Counted from the first letter of the stretch, positions 36,227-45,643 are shown. The stretch is DNA of 64,000 bases from Chitinophagaceae bacterium (GCA_020847395.1 JADLCD010000091.1:1-64000), one strand, 5' to 3'. Numbers and translations: made by a program. Notes: a model not told the origin generated them from the sequence alone.

Positions 36227-37996
36227 ATGATTGTAAAAAACATGAATAACTTTAAAACAAGCAAACCGTTTTTTTGCTGGTTAATATCTATAATTACAAT
36301 TGCCGGTATATTTTTTATACCGGCAATTTCTTTGGGAAATATACAAGTGAAGTTGGACACAATACCAGGTTCGGCGCTGCTCTCTTATAAGAATAAGGAA
36401 AAAAAATATAAGCCAGTTCAAAACACAAACGAGTGGTTGTTAAAACGGCAACAGATCCTGGATAGTATGCAGGCGGCCATGGGTAAGCTACCTTGCAGAA
36501 AAGAGTTTTTGCCTCTCAATATCCAGTTGCTTGACAGTGTTATTACAAAAACCTATGTGTTGTATAATATACGTTTTACCGTAACAAACAGTGAAACGCT
36601 TCCTGCTTTTTTATATGTTCCCATTCAACGCGACAGAAAAAAGAAACTACCGGCAATGCTTGCATTGCATCCCACGGGAATGTGCGGAAAAAAAATAACA
36701 GATGGGCAAGATACCCTATACAAAAATGCTATTGCCCGCGAACTTGCCGAGAGAGGATATGTGGTAATTGCACCAGATTACCCGGGCTTCGGCGATCAGA
36801 AAGATTATGATTTCAAGGCAGATCGTTATCAGTCAGGAACAATGAAAGCAATATTTGATAACATGCGTTGTATTGATCTGCTACAGTCGAGACCAGATGT
36901 TAATCCTGATAAGATTGGTGTAATCGGCCATTCATTGGGAGGGCACAATGCCATATTTACCGGGGCTTTCGATACACGCCTCAAAGTAACCGTATCGAGT
37001 TGTGGCTGGACATTGATGCATGATTATTTTAATGGAGATACTGCTGCTGCTGAAAAATATGGCGGAAAATTATGGCCCTGGGCCCAGGAAAAGTATATGC
37101 CCCTTTTACGCGATAAATATCAACTCAATCCAGATAGTATTCCTTTTGATTTTGATGAAATAATTTCCACCATTGCACCCCGTGCATTTTTTTCCAATTC
37201 ACCAATGAATGATGCAAACTTCAATATTGATGGAGTAAAAAAGGCGGTAATCAATATTGCAATGGTATATAATTTATACCAGGTGCCGGCTAATTTGCGG
37301 GTATGCTATCCCGATAGTCAACACGATTTCCCTCTCCGGCAAAGATGGCAGGCGTATGATTTTATTGACAGCGTATTTGGATTGACACCAACAGTAAAGC
37401 CAGGTTATTCCTTCAAAAGCAATGCACATTATTTTAAAAGGATGGAATTATTTGCAACACAAAAGGAACAAAAAAATATTGTGATGCTTGGCAATTCACT
37501 TACTGAAGGGGGACATTGGGAGAGCTTATTGCAAAGAAACGATGTTGCCAACAGGGGTATAGGAAGTGATGTTACGGAAGGATATATCAACAGGATAAAA
37601 GATGTTTTTGAGATAACCCCAAAAATTTGTTTTGTTGAGGGAGGCGTAAATGATTTAGCGCGCCAGGTTCCTCAGAAAATTATTATCAGTAATCTTGCAA
37701 CCCTTATTGATACATTGCGAAGTGAAAATATAATACCGGTGCTGAATACCGTAACCTATGTTGCTGACAATTACAGGTGGTTAGAGCCGGATACATTTAA
37801 CAGTAGCATAAAAAAATTGAATCGCGCTATCACCACCCTGGCAAAAAAGAAAAAAGTGATGTTGATTGACCTGAATGGAAAGATCACCGATGGAACATAT
37901 CTTCTAAAAAAATATGCTGTTGAAGATGGGATACATTATACGGCAGAAACCTATAGATTATGGGCAAAAGAAATTATGAAAATCACGCCAAATTAG
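36227..37996 (+). CDS. Two-domain esterase: alpha/beta hydrolase fused to SGNH/GDSL hydrolase
   Basis: The 589-residue secreted protein has a hydrophobic signal (residues about 16-38). The first domain (about 80-395) is an alpha/beta hydrolase of the acetyl-xylan-esterase/dienelactone-hydrolase kind: LPAMLALHPTG, VVIAPDYPGFG, nucleophile GHSLGGHNA (Ser about 236), and a late D-S-Q-H-D-F for the acid/His. The second domain (about 415-589) is SGNH: block I GNSLTEGGHW (Ser about 424), block II IGSDVTEGYINR, block III GGVNDLAR and block V DGIHYTAE. All key residues of both active sites are present. Start ATG 36227; ATG 36242 is possible. It may remove acyl groups from the substrate of the SusCD locus (inference). 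A perfect 12-bp hairpin lies inside its signal-peptide codons. Confidence 0.85.
   Translation: MIVKNMNNFKTSKPFFCWLISIITIAGIFFIPAISLGNIQVKLDTIPGSALLSYKNKEKKYKPVQNTNEWLLKRQQILDSMQAAMGKLPCRKEFLPLNIQLLDSVITKTYVLYNIRFTVTNSETLPAFLYVPIQRDRKKKLPAMLALHPTGMCGKKITDGQDTLYKNAIARELAERGYVVIAPDYPGFGDQKDYDFKADRYQSGTMKAIFDNMRCIDLLQSRPDVNPDKIGVIGHSLGGHNAIFTGAFDTRLKVTVSSCGWTLMHDYFNGDTAAAEKYGGKLWPWAQEKYMPLLRDKYQLNPDSIPFDFDEIISTIAPRAFFSNSPMNDANFNIDGVKKAVINIAMVYNLYQVPANLRVCYPDSQHDFPLRQRWQAYDFIDSVFGLTPTVKPGYSFKSNAHYFKRMELFATQKEQKNIVMLGNSLTEGGHWESLLQRNDVANRGIGSDVTEGYINRIKDVFEITPKICFVEGGVNDLARQVPQKIIISNLATLIDTLRSENIIPVLNTVTYVADNYRWLEPDTFNSSIKKLNRAITTLAKKKKVMLIDLNGKITDGTYLLKKYAVEDGIHYTAETYRLWAKEIMKITPN
36299..36327 (+). 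repeat. Perfect 12-bp-arm hairpin inside the esterase gene
   Basis: The arms ATTGCCGGTATA (36299-36310) and TATACCGGCAAT (36316-36327) surround a TTTTT loop. It lies in the codons for the hydrophobic core of the signal peptide, about 70 nt from the start. A chance match this long in coding DNA is unusual, and translation through it could be slowed. Confidence 0.6.
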
Positions 37997-38100
37997 TTTT
38001 GGCAGGTTCTTGTTGATATTTGTTAATTCCCGCACAAAACAGGGAATGATAACAGCACTAATGTAATAATCAGGCAGATGTAACTAAGTCTTTTATTATC

Positions 38101-41100
38101 CTAATTTTTCGCCGGCTTTGAATAATCCGGATGAGCAACCTTAGGCGTTGGTTCTTTTTCCAAAAGCTTTAGTACTTCTTCTACTGCTTTTTCCAATTGC
38201 ACATCCCTCCCCTTAGAAGCAGAAAGAGCATCTATCCTTTGCTCTATATCCGGCGCTACTCCTTCATTCTCTGCAATCCATTTATTGGCAGCCGGATCAA
38301 AAATTGCATTGTCCGGCGATGTCATCGCGCCACCGTCTATAAATCCATAATGCACTGATGATTTTACCAAACCACCCCATGTTCTTGTGCCAATCAGCGG
38401 GCCTACTTTTTGGTGTCGGAATGCCCATGGAAAGAAATCGCCACCAGAGCCAGCCATTTCATTAATCAATAAAACTTTTGGTCCTAATATGCCTGCAGGT
38501 AAGCGACCTGGCGCACCACCCGGAACTTCGTTTGTATAGGATGCACGCAATCGCCGCACCATCAGGTCAACCATATAATCATCGAGCAGTCCGCCACCAT
38601 TATAACGCTCATCAATAACCGCACCTTCTTTATCCTGCTGTGTAAAGTAATACCGGTTAAACGATACAAATCCGGGCCCTCCCGTATTGGGCACCCATAT
38701 ATATCCCAGTTTTCCTTTTGAAAGCTGGTCTACTTTTCGCCTGTTATCTTCTACCCATGCCCGTTGCCTCAAACCATCTTCATTATCTATTGGTGATACT
38801 GTTATTTTCCATGCGCCATCGGCAGTTGCTTTATTGTTTATAGTTAAAACTGTTTGCTTATTTGTTTTGCCCTGTAATAATGAATATGGATCTGTATCTG
38901 CCGTTAGTTCAGCACCGTCAATTTTTATAATAAAATCCCCTTCTTTTACTTTCAGATCGGGCTGCGCCAATGGAGCTGACAGCCCCGGGTTCCAGCTTTC
39001 TGTTGTGAATATTTTTTTAACCTGCCAGCGTCCGTCTTTCAGTGTAAGATCGGCGCCTAATAAACCGATATCATTTTTTTCCACAGATGGAAAATCACCG
39101 CCGAATACAAAGCTGTGCCCAACGGATAACTCGCCGCCAACCTGGTCTAATATATAAGTAAGATCGCTGCGATGGCGTATATAAGGTACCAATGGTGAAT
39201 AACGATCCCATACATCCTGCCAGTTTCTGCCATGCAGGTCAGGATCATAAAAATAATCCCGCTCATAGCGATAAGCTTCTTCAAATATTTGTTTCCATTC
39301 TGCCAGCCGGTTCAGTTCCATTTTTAAAATCATTGACACTTTGCCTTCATCCGGCGAGGGCGCTTTTGCTGTAGAAACAACACGCCAGCTTTCACCAACA
39401 CTCCGCAATAAAATTTTTTCTCCATTGGCAGAAACCGAAGCCTCGTTTATACCTTTAGCAAAATCTTCTAATTTTTTTGTTTCAATAGAAAACTTACTCA
39501 ATGAGTTTTCTGCAGCAATAAAAACTGTTCCCTTTGGCCCTGCAATCATATAATTATAGTTAGCCTGCGGAATGGGCAACGCTAAAATGCGGCGATCTAT
39601 ATTTTCAAAATCAATCCGTACTATCGCTTTTGCTTTTGTTGTAGTGTCTTTTGCTTTTTTATTATCAGCAGTTGAGTCAGGTTCTTCATCGCTCTTTAAT
39701 GGAAATGGGGTAGCATCATCTTTCCGGAGCACAGCAATATAACCGCCAAAAGTTGGTTTGGCTGTCATTGAACTTGTATTGGCCCAACCCGAGCCCAATG
39801 CAATGGAAGTGGAAGCAAGGAAATAAAGGTAACGTCCATCCCTATCCCAGGCGGGTGAAGCTGCATCAGCCATCGGATCTGTCAGTGCTGTTTTTTTATT
39901 CGATTCCATTGACCATACATAAATACGCCTGAAATTATTAGGAGCTGTTTTCGCATATGCCAGCCATTTAGAATCCGGCGACCAGGTTATTCCCATATTA
40001 CCGCGTTCAATATTTAATCCGCCGGTATCAACTGTGGTAATTTTTCCACTGCTTAATTCCAACACTTTCACGCGAACTTTATTATCCGCAAAAGCAATGT
40101 ACTTGCTATCAGGCGACCAGGCAGGTTCCCAGGCCAGTTTAGCTTCGCCAATAGAAATTGTTTTAACCGCATTGCTTCCATCCTGGCTGGCAATGTGTAA
40201 AGCGTATCCATTACCGCCGGCATCTGAAAACCAGGCAATCTGCCTGCCATCCGGCGACCAGAGTGGCCTTCTGTCAGCCGTGCCGGAACTTTGTGTGATA
40301 TTTCTTACATCGCCATTTTCAACAGGCACTGTAAATATTTCACCTCTTGCTTCTACTAAAATTCGCTTACCCGTTGGCGATAGTGAAGGACTGGATGCTT
40401 TTGATGTCACGTTTTCCGACTTTGTTTCTGCCCAGGGAAAATCGCCGCTTACATTGATATTGAGTTGTTGCATTTTGCCTGTTGCAATATCTAATAATTG
40501 CAGGTAGCCATTCCACTCATAAACCAATTCTTTTCCATTACCATCCAGCCATTTTATATCTGTATGTTTTATATTGGTTACCTGGTTTAATTTATTATTA
40601 TCCGGATCAAATGACCAGATATTCATAATATCATCTCTATCTGATAAAAAATAAACCGTATTTCCCAGCCAGACCGGATACTTGTCATATGTCCGTTCAT
40701 TGGGAATTGCTTTTTCACTTAATGAGTTGAGGTCTAAAATCTGCAAAGCAGTATTTTGGCCGCCGCGATATCCTCTCCATTCAACATCCCAACGGCTTAC
40801 ACGGTCTACTACGAGTTTCTTACCATCCGGTGAAAACGATCCATCAAAACCAAAAGGAGAGGAGAGTAATTGAGAGGGACCGCCTTTTGCGGATACAGTC
40901 CAAAGCCTGCAATAATCAACAGGTGCTGTTTCACGTGTGGATGCATATAATATATTTTTTCCGTCGGGACTCCAGCCCCTTGCATAGGAAGGAGATGGAT
41001 ACCATGTTAACCGGGTGGGCGTTCCTCCAGCAATAGATACAACATATACATTTGACTCACCGGAACGGTTAGACGTAAATGCAATGGAAAGCCCATCGGG

Positions 41101-41325
41101 TGATAAATGCGGATCGGCTTCCACGGCCTGCGTACTTGTAATACGCCTGGCTTCACCGCCGGTTTTATCTGCAATCCAGATATCAGCGCCATATTCAAAT
41201 GCAATATGTTTACTACTGATTGAAGGTTGGCGAAGAAGCCTTGTGCCCTGTGCCATCAAAAAGTTTTGAATGGAAAGAACTAATAAAATTATGGTGGTAG
41301 TGTAAAGTGGTTTGTATGCTGGCAT
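38101..41325 (-). CDS. Tricorn-type S41 peptidase with beta-propeller and PDZ
   Basis: The 1074-residue product has a signal peptide (IILLVLSIQNFLMAQG). An N-terminal WD40-like PD40 beta-propeller covers about residues 25-520, with many copies of S-P-D-G-(K/S) and W-S-P-D-(S/G)-K. A tricorn core with PDZ-like segment (DGAELTADTDPYSLLQ) and a C-terminal S41 catalytic domain follow: GYIWVPNTGGPGF, DERYNGGGLLDDYM and NEMAGSGGDFFPWAF, with the likely nucleophile Ser at about 959. Length equals other bacterial tricorn homologues. It is probably a periplasmic peptide-degrading protease. It converges with the esterase gene; the 104-bp gap holds a small 6-bp hairpin (near 38026-38047) but no strong terminator. 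Confidence 0.9.
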   Translation of the reverse strand: MPAYKPLYTTTIILLVLSIQNFLMAQGTRLLRQPSISSKHIAFEYGADIWIADKTGGEARRITSTQAVEADPHLSPDGLSIAFTSNRSGESNVYVVSIAGGTPTRLTWYPSPSYARGWSPDGKNILYASTRETAPVDYCRLWTVSAKGGPSQLLSSPFGFDGSFSPDGKKLVVDRVSRWDVEWRGYRGGQNTALQILDLNSLSEKAIPNERTYDKYPVWLGNTVYFLSDRDDIMNIWSFDPDNNKLNQVTNIKHTDIKWLDGNGKELVYEWNGYLQLLDIATGKMQQLNINVSGDFPWAETKSENVTSKASSPSLSPTGKRILVEARGEIFTVPVENGDVRNITQSSGTADRRPLWSPDGRQIAWFSDAGGNGYALHIASQDGSNAVKTISIGEAKLAWEPAWSPDSKYIAFADNKVRVKVLELSSGKITTVDTGGLNIERGNMGITWSPDSKWLAYAKTAPNNFRRIYVWSMESNKKTALTDPMADAASPAWDRDGRYLYFLASTSIALGSGWANTSSMTAKPTFGGYIAVLRKDDATPFPLKSDEEPDSTADNKKAKDTTTKAKAIVRIDFENIDRRILALPIPQANYNYMIAGPKGTVFIAAENSLSKFSIETKKLEDFAKGINEASVSANGEKILLRSVGESWRVVSTAKAPSPDEGKVSMILKMELNRLAEWKQIFEEAYRYERDYFYDPDLHGRNWQDVWDRYSPLVPYIRHRSDLTYILDQVGGELSVGHSFVFGGDFPSVEKNDIGLLGADLTLKDGRWQVKKIFTTESWNPGLSAPLAQPDLKVKEGDFIIKIDGAELTADTDPYSLLQGKTNKQTVLTINNKATADGAWKITVSPIDNEDGLRQRAWVEDNRRKVDQLSKGKLGYIWVPNTGGPGFVSFNRYYFTQQDKEGAVIDERYNGGGLLDDYMVDLMVRRLRASYTNEVPGGAPGRLPAGILGPKVLLINEMAGSGGDFFPWAFRHQKVGPLIGTRTWGGLVKSSVHYGFIDGGAMTSPDNAIFDPAANKWIAENEGVAPDIEQRIDALSASKGRDVQLEKAVEEVLKLLEKEPTPKVAHPDYSKPAKN

Positions 41326-41485
41326 ATAATGTATAATTGTAATAAATATAACTTATTTTTTATGTACCTGAACGCGGGTGCTTTCGGGATCAGCCTGTTC
41401 AGCTTTTACCGGGCCTCTTTTTTACCAGGATTCAGCCCGAATGAATGGTTTCATAATTAACATATCAACTAAACAACAACCATTA

Positions 41486-42505
41486 TTATTTATCGCTGCC
41501 ATTATACGTTTCAAACATCTTCTCTGTTCTCTTCTTTAATTTTCTAACCAGGTTATTGGGAGCAATAACCCTCAGCCCTTCTCCAAAGCCAAGCAACTCT
41601 CTTTCCAGCTCAAGGTTGGGAATTACTTTTATGCTGAAGAGTATTCCCTCTTTTGCTGTTTCAACTATTTGCTGGCTTTCGTGCAGCGGTTTTGTTTTTA
41701 TATAAGGCGCTTGGTGATGATCTGCCCAAAAAAGTACGGTAACCGGCTCCTGGTTATTGCGGGATACACCAATAATATCTTTAAAATAATCTGTGCCGTT
41801 AAAATCATGCTGCTCTTTATATCGCTCACCGGGCAATCGCTCAATTTGTTGTATACGGTCGAGCGCCAGCGTAAGTAACTGTTTATCTTTTTTGTGCATA
41901 CCCAATACAAACCAGCGGTTGCGATATTCTTTTAACAGGTATGGATAAAATACCAGTTCGCCCGGTTGTCTTGCCTTGAAAGATTGATAAGTAATAGCCG
42001 TTATAGATTTTTCAATAATACATTTATATAATTGATCAAGCCATTGCAGCCCGGTAAGCAATTCGTTTTTTTCAAAATCAATTACCGGCGACTGGTGATG
42101 CTGCTCACTATAAATTTTATCTTCCAGCTTATTAATCATTTCACTCACTTCATTAAAATGATTAAAGCCTTTAAACTGGCGCAACAGGTGAGATACTTCC
42201 TGTAGTATGCCCAGGTCTTGTGTAGTTAACGGAATATTGGTGATGGAATAGTCAGCGTCTTCGTAGGTGTAATATTTTTTATCAACCACAATAATAGGTG
42301 CGTTGTACCCCAGTTGTTCGCTGCGCATAGCGTTCAGGTCGAGCCTTATGGTACGCATGCTGATGGGTTTATCAGTTCTTTCGTATTCGTACAACGCTTC
42401 AGAGCAGGCGTCAATCAAATCTTCAATCGTCCATTTGCGGCGGCGGTTTTGCAGGCATTTATCAATAGTACGGTAACGGATAAGCGCATTTCGGTTAACA
42501 GGCAT
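41486..42505 (-). CDS. WYL-domain transcriptional regulator
   Basis: The 339-residue product has an N-terminal winged helix-turn-helix (ALIRYRTIDKCLQNRRRKWTIEDLIDACSEAL, PISMRTIRLDLNAMR). The WYL ligand-sensing domain follows (AITYQSFKARQPGELVFYPYLLKEYRNRWFVLGM, LTLALDRIQQIERL), with a C-terminal WCX-like extension. WYL regulators respond to nucleic-acid fragments or nucleotides and often govern defence or stress genes. No defence genes adjoin it here: upstream is an S1C protease and downstream the tricorn protease, both on the same strand but with separate spacing. It begins 25 bp from a REP-type palindrome. Confidence 0.88.
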   Translation of the reverse strand: MPVNRNALIRYRTIDKCLQNRRRKWTIEDLIDACSEALYEYERTDKPISMRTIRLDLNAMRSEQLGYNAPIIVVDKKYYTYEDADYSITNIPLTTQDLGILQEVSHLLRQFKGFNHFNEVSEMINKLEDKIYSEQHHQSPVIDFEKNELLTGLQWLDQLYKCIIEKSITAITYQSFKARQPGELVFYPYLLKEYRNRWFVLGMHKKDKQLLTLALDRIQQIERLPGERYKEQHDFNGTDYFKDIIGVSRNNQEPVTVLFWADHHQAPYIKTKPLHESQQIVETAKEGILFSIKVIPNLELERELLGFGEGLRVIAPNNLVRKLKKRTEKMFETYNGSDK

Positions 42506-42529
42506 TTTTATTTTGAAAGATAGAAAAGA

Positions 42530-42572
42530 TCAGCAAGGTTTCCAACCTTTTAAAGGTTGGAAACCTTGCTGA
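42530..42572. repeat. REP-like perfect palindrome, copy 2
   Basis: There are 21-bp arms around a single T at 42551; the core is GGTTTCCAACCTTT with its complement, shared with 13763-13795. The outer bases differ (AAGG here, AGGG there) yet stay self-complementary, which shows compensatory change and so selection for the fold. Confidence 0.85.
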
Positions 42573-42642
42573 AAAAAGCAGATACAGCTTCTCTGAAGAA
42601 CATATAATGATGATGCCCGGAGACGCACAGCAGGAACAAACA

Positions 42643-42677
42643 AAAAGGCAACAAGAAAAAAATTCCTGTTGCCTTTT
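42643..42677 (-). terminator. Intrinsic terminator of the S1C protease gene
   Basis: The perfect 11-bp stem is AAAAGGCAACA with TGTTGCCTTTT around a 13-nt loop, 35 bp downstream of the protease stop codon. On the minus strand the 3' arm runs into a T-rich tail (CCTTTTTGTTTG). It is A/T-rich on both sides and could also stop plus-strand transcription. Confidence 0.75.
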
Positions 42678-42711
42678 GCGGATTTTAACCGCGTAATTAA
42701 ATATAATTTAA

Positions 42712-44037
42712 TTATTCAAATTTCAAATTCAGGTATTTAATTGCTTCTGCTATAGGTATAGCAAAACCCAAACCTTCTACTCCTTTCGCTTTAATTTTAG
42801 CGGCTACAATTCCTATCACCTCTCCTGTGGAGGTATTAATAAGCGGGCCTCCGCTATTACCGGAATTGATAGCAACATCTGTTTGCAAATAAATTTTTTC
42901 ATCAATTTCACGTTTACCACTAATGATTCCTTTGGTAACTGTTTGGCCAAGCTTGATATTCTCCGGCGTTCCTATTGCTATTACTTCGGTACCTGTGCTG
43001 TTTAGCGCATCTGAGGCGTTTAATACCAGTGGCTTAAAACCACTACCGCTAATTTTAATAAGTGCTACATCTTTATCTTCATTGCTGCGAACAATTTTTG
43101 CTTCAAAACTAAATCCATTTTCAAAAACCACTTCTACCTTTTCCGCACTATTAATAACATGGTGATTGGTTAACACGTATCCGTTATCGCTTATTATAAA
43201 GCCGCTGCCAATACCAAAATTTGTTTTAACGGTTACTACTGAGCCTATCGACTCCTTAACAACAGCGCTATAACTTTCAAACTTCTTAAGTGTTGGTTTG
43301 TTAATGGAAATTGCATCCTGAGCATTAATTGAAACAGTTTCAGATTTTTTACCTACTATTTCCTGAAATTTAGGGTCGTACACAAGCCCATTTACAGCGT
43401 CTGCAATAGCGAGTTTAAGCTCCTCACTAATAGCAGATTTCTGCCTTGAGTCAGAAAACCCACCCGTTGTTATTTCATATACTATGTTTTCTTTAGCTAC
43501 GCTGAATACAGACCAATGAATTAATACAGAAACCTGGAAACCACGACCGGCAGTCCCACTATTAACCCAGGTCATCTCGCCTCCTACAGCAAAGTCGGCA
43601 ACATCCGATTTACCACTAAAAATTTTATTGCTTCCAACCACTGTATATCCTGCTGTGGCAATGTTATTACTTATAAATGTATTAATTTCTGCATTGGCAT
43701 CACCGCCGCTTGGGCTTGTTAGCTTTGCAAACTCAATTTTTTTAGAAGCAAACCCTTTAGATGGTTTAGAATATTTATTTAATTTGATAGTATAATCTGA
43801 AACACCTTTGGTTTTCAATTCTGATGCCATAATACCCTGAGTGGCATACCCTGGCAAAAAACCCAAAACAGCAGTTCTGGAATCTTTGGTGTTTATTTTT
43901 ACCGCACGGGAATTTCTACTACTGTTTTCAATAATTTCCGCTCCTGCAGGCAGAGCATCTATCTTAACTGTTTGAGCAATACTACTGAAAGAGCTTAAAA
44001 TCAGAAAAGAAAGTATAAGTCTATTTAAAATTTTCAT
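42712..44037 (-). CDS. Trypsin-like (S1C/DegP-type) serine protease
   Basis: The 441-residue product starts MKILNRLILSFLILSSFSSIAQ, a good signal peptide; the frame extends to 44091, but that would bury the signal, so ATG 44037 is chosen. An N-terminal domain of about 250 residues (a PEGA-like beta part, then a domain with no match known to me) precedes a trypsin-like domain. That domain has His in YVLTNHHVI (about 292), Asp in NEDKDVALIKI and Ser in INSGNSGGPLI (about 395). No PDZ domain follows; the protein ends soon after GLGFAIPIAEAIKYL. It is secreted or periplasmic, possibly a stress or housekeeping protease. A strong terminator follows. Confidence 0.85.
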   Translation of the reverse strand: MKILNRLILSFLILSSFSSIAQTVKIDALPAGAEIIENSSRNSRAVKINTKDSRTAVLGFLPGYATQGIMASELKTKGVSDYTIKLNKYSKPSKGFASKKIEFAKLTSPSGGDANAEINTFISNNIATAGYTVVGSNKIFSGKSDVADFAVGGEMTWVNSGTAGRGFQVSVLIHWSVFSVAKENIVYEITTGGFSDSRQKSAISEELKLAIADAVNGLVYDPKFQEIVGKKSETVSINAQDAISINKPTLKKFESYSAVVKESIGSVVTVKTNFGIGSGFIISDNGYVLTNHHVINSAEKVEVVFENGFSFEAKIVRSNEDKDVALIKISGSGFKPLVLNASDALNSTGTEVIAIGTPENIKLGQTVTKGIISGKREIDEKIYLQTDVAINSGNSGGPLINTSTGEVIGIVAAKIKAKGVEGLGFAIPIAEAIKYLNLKFE

Positions 44038-44091
44038 ACACAAGTTAGAGTTTTTTATATGCGAACTTATAAGTTTAAAGATATTAAACAT

Positions 44092-44500
44092 TTTTCCCGA
44101 TTACTTAATGGTCAACGGCTTTATCTGCCCGACATTCATGCTGCGCCAATAGCCAGTAAAGCGCCATCTTTTTTATCACGCATAAGGTTACAAATTTTCG
44201 ATTGGCCGTTTATATAGTATTTGAGCGCTTGATTAAAACGCAGGTTCTGATAATTTCGTATACAACAATGCACTAATAATGAGCAAAGCAGCATGTTTGG
44301 TACATTTTAAGTGGCTGTCTAAGTGTATCCATTGAGTACCTGAATTTATAGTAGCAGGCAGGTAAAAAGCTGCACCAGTAAGAGCACTACTGTTACGGGT
44401 TCTACAGGTAGTGTAACACCCGCCTGCCAAAATTTGAAACAACCTGATAACTTTAAACTCATTTCAAATACGCATCTTTGCAATTCATTTAATTATACTA
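44092..44500. other. 409-bp divergent region upstream of metB
   Basis: This is the divergent region between the protease gene and metB; no gene is supported. At 44354-44427 a nested structure is possible, with GCAGGC (44354-44359) pairing GCCTGC (44422-44427) and CACTAC (44385-44390) pairing GTAGTG (44408-44413). It lies upstream of the likely metB promoter, so it would not be in the metB leader. I looked for SAM-I, SAM-II and cobalamin riboswitch cores and saw none. Confidence 0.45.
44473..44480 (+). promoter_or_regulatory. Putative -7 box for metB
   Basis: The bases CATCTTTG are a one-mismatch form of TAnnTTTG and belong to the frequent Bacteroidota form TATCTTTGC. They lie 20 bp before the ATG at 44501. 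A weak CTTTA at 44451-44455 is at about the right distance for a -33 element. Confidence 0.45.
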
Positions 44501-45640
44501 ATGAAAGCAGCAACAAAATTTATACATGCCGGAGTACATCCTGATCCTTCTACCGGCGCAATAATGACTCCCATTTATCAAACATCAACATATGTGCAGG
44601 ATGGCCCGGGCAAACATAAAGGGTATGAGTATGCGAGAACGCAAAACCCAACAAGAACGCAATTGCAGAATGCGCTTGCTGCGGCAGAGAATGGAAAGTA
44701 TGGTATAAGCTTTGGCAGCGGACTTGCATCAACAGATACTTTATTGAAGCTGTTTAAACCCGGCGATGAAATCATCAGCACGAATGACTTATACGGCGGC
44801 ACGTACCGGTTAATGAAGCGTATATGGGAAGGCTATGGACTGAAGTTTACATTTATTGATATGAGCAACGCGGAAAATATATCTGCTCATATTACTCCCG
44901 CCACAAAAATGATTTGGGTTGAAACGCCCACCAATCCTTTAATAAGAATTATAGATATAAAAGCATGCGCCGCTATAGCAAAAAAAGCCGGAGCATTGCT
45001 GGTGGTTGATAATACGTTTGCTTCACCCTATTTACAGAACCCGCTTGATCTGGGTGCTGATATAGTAATGCATTCCGCTACCAAATATATTGGCGGGCAT
45101 AGTGATGTGGTACACGGATGCCTTATTACCAATAATAAAGAGATTGCTGATCAATTATATTTTTTACAAAATGCCTGTGGCGCGGTTCCTGGTCCGCAGG
45201 ATTGTTTTTTATTATTGCGTGGATTGAAAACCTTGCACGTGCGTATGCAAAGGCATTGCGAGAATGGAGAAAAGATCGCGGATTTTTTAAGGCAGCATCC
45301 AAAAGTTGCTAAAGTACATTGGTGTGGTTTTGCTGATCATCCTAATCATGATATTGCCAAACAGCAAATGCGCGGCTTTGGGGGCATGATCAGTTTTGAG
45401 TTAAAAGATAATACCGTTGCCGCAGCAGAAAAGGTATTATCCTCCACAAAAATCTTCGCTTGTGCGGAATCGTTAGGTGGTGTGGAATCGCTTATCGGGC
45501 ATCCTGCAAGTATGACGCACGCTTCTATTCCCCGCGAGGAAAGAATTGCAAACGGGCTGGTTGATTCTTTGATCAGGCTGAGTGTTGGTATTGAAGATGC
45601 GGATGATTTGATTGAAGACCTTAACCAGGCTATTGGTTAG
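44501..45640 (+). CDS. metB: Cystathionine gamma-synthase/lyase (PLP enzyme)
   Basis: The 379-residue product is a full-length Cys/Met-metabolism PLP enzyme: YQTSTYVQDGPG, YEYARTQNPTRTQLQ, GISFGSGLAST, NDLYGGTYR, VDNTFASPYLQNPL, and the PLP lysine in HSATKYIGGHSDVVHG (about residue 194). SLGGVESLIGHPASMTHASIP and RLSVGIEDADDLI complete the signature. These enzymes make or break cystathionine. The sequence does not separate synthase from lyase (MetB versus a MetC/CTH-like role) with certainty. The next gene begins 3 bp later, so they are likely cotranscribed. Confidence 0.88.
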   Translation: MKAATKFIHAGVHPDPSTGAIMTPIYQTSTYVQDGPGKHKGYEYARTQNPTRTQLQNALAAAENGKYGISFGSGLASTDTLLKLFKPGDEIISTNDLYGGTYRLMKRIWEGYGLKFTFIDMSNAENISAHITPATKMIWVETPTNPLIRIIDIKACAAIAKKAGALLVVDNTFASPYLQNPLDLGADIVMHSATKYIGGHSDVVHGCLITNNKEIADQLYFLQNACGAVPGPQDCFLLLRGLKTLHVRMQRHCENGEKIADFLRQHPKVAKVHWCGFADHPNHDIAKQQMRGFGGMISFELKDNTVAAAEKVLSSTKIFACAESLGGVESLIGHPASMTHASIPREERIANGLVDSLIRLSVGIEDADDLIEDLNQAIG

Positions 45641-45643
45641 TAT

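Noticed and set aside
41362-41460. Plus-strand 32-residue frame between the tricorn protease and the WYL regulator
   Set aside because: It is short, has no recognisable motif and no promoter; treated as chance.
44233-44442. Minus-strand 69-residue frame upstream of metB
   Set aside because: Cys/Thr-rich sequence with no domain or signal, overlapping an inverted-repeat region.
44341-44500. Methionine-type riboswitch before metB
   Set aside because: No SAM-I, SAM-II or cobalamin core seen, and the foldable segment lies upstream of the likely promoter.
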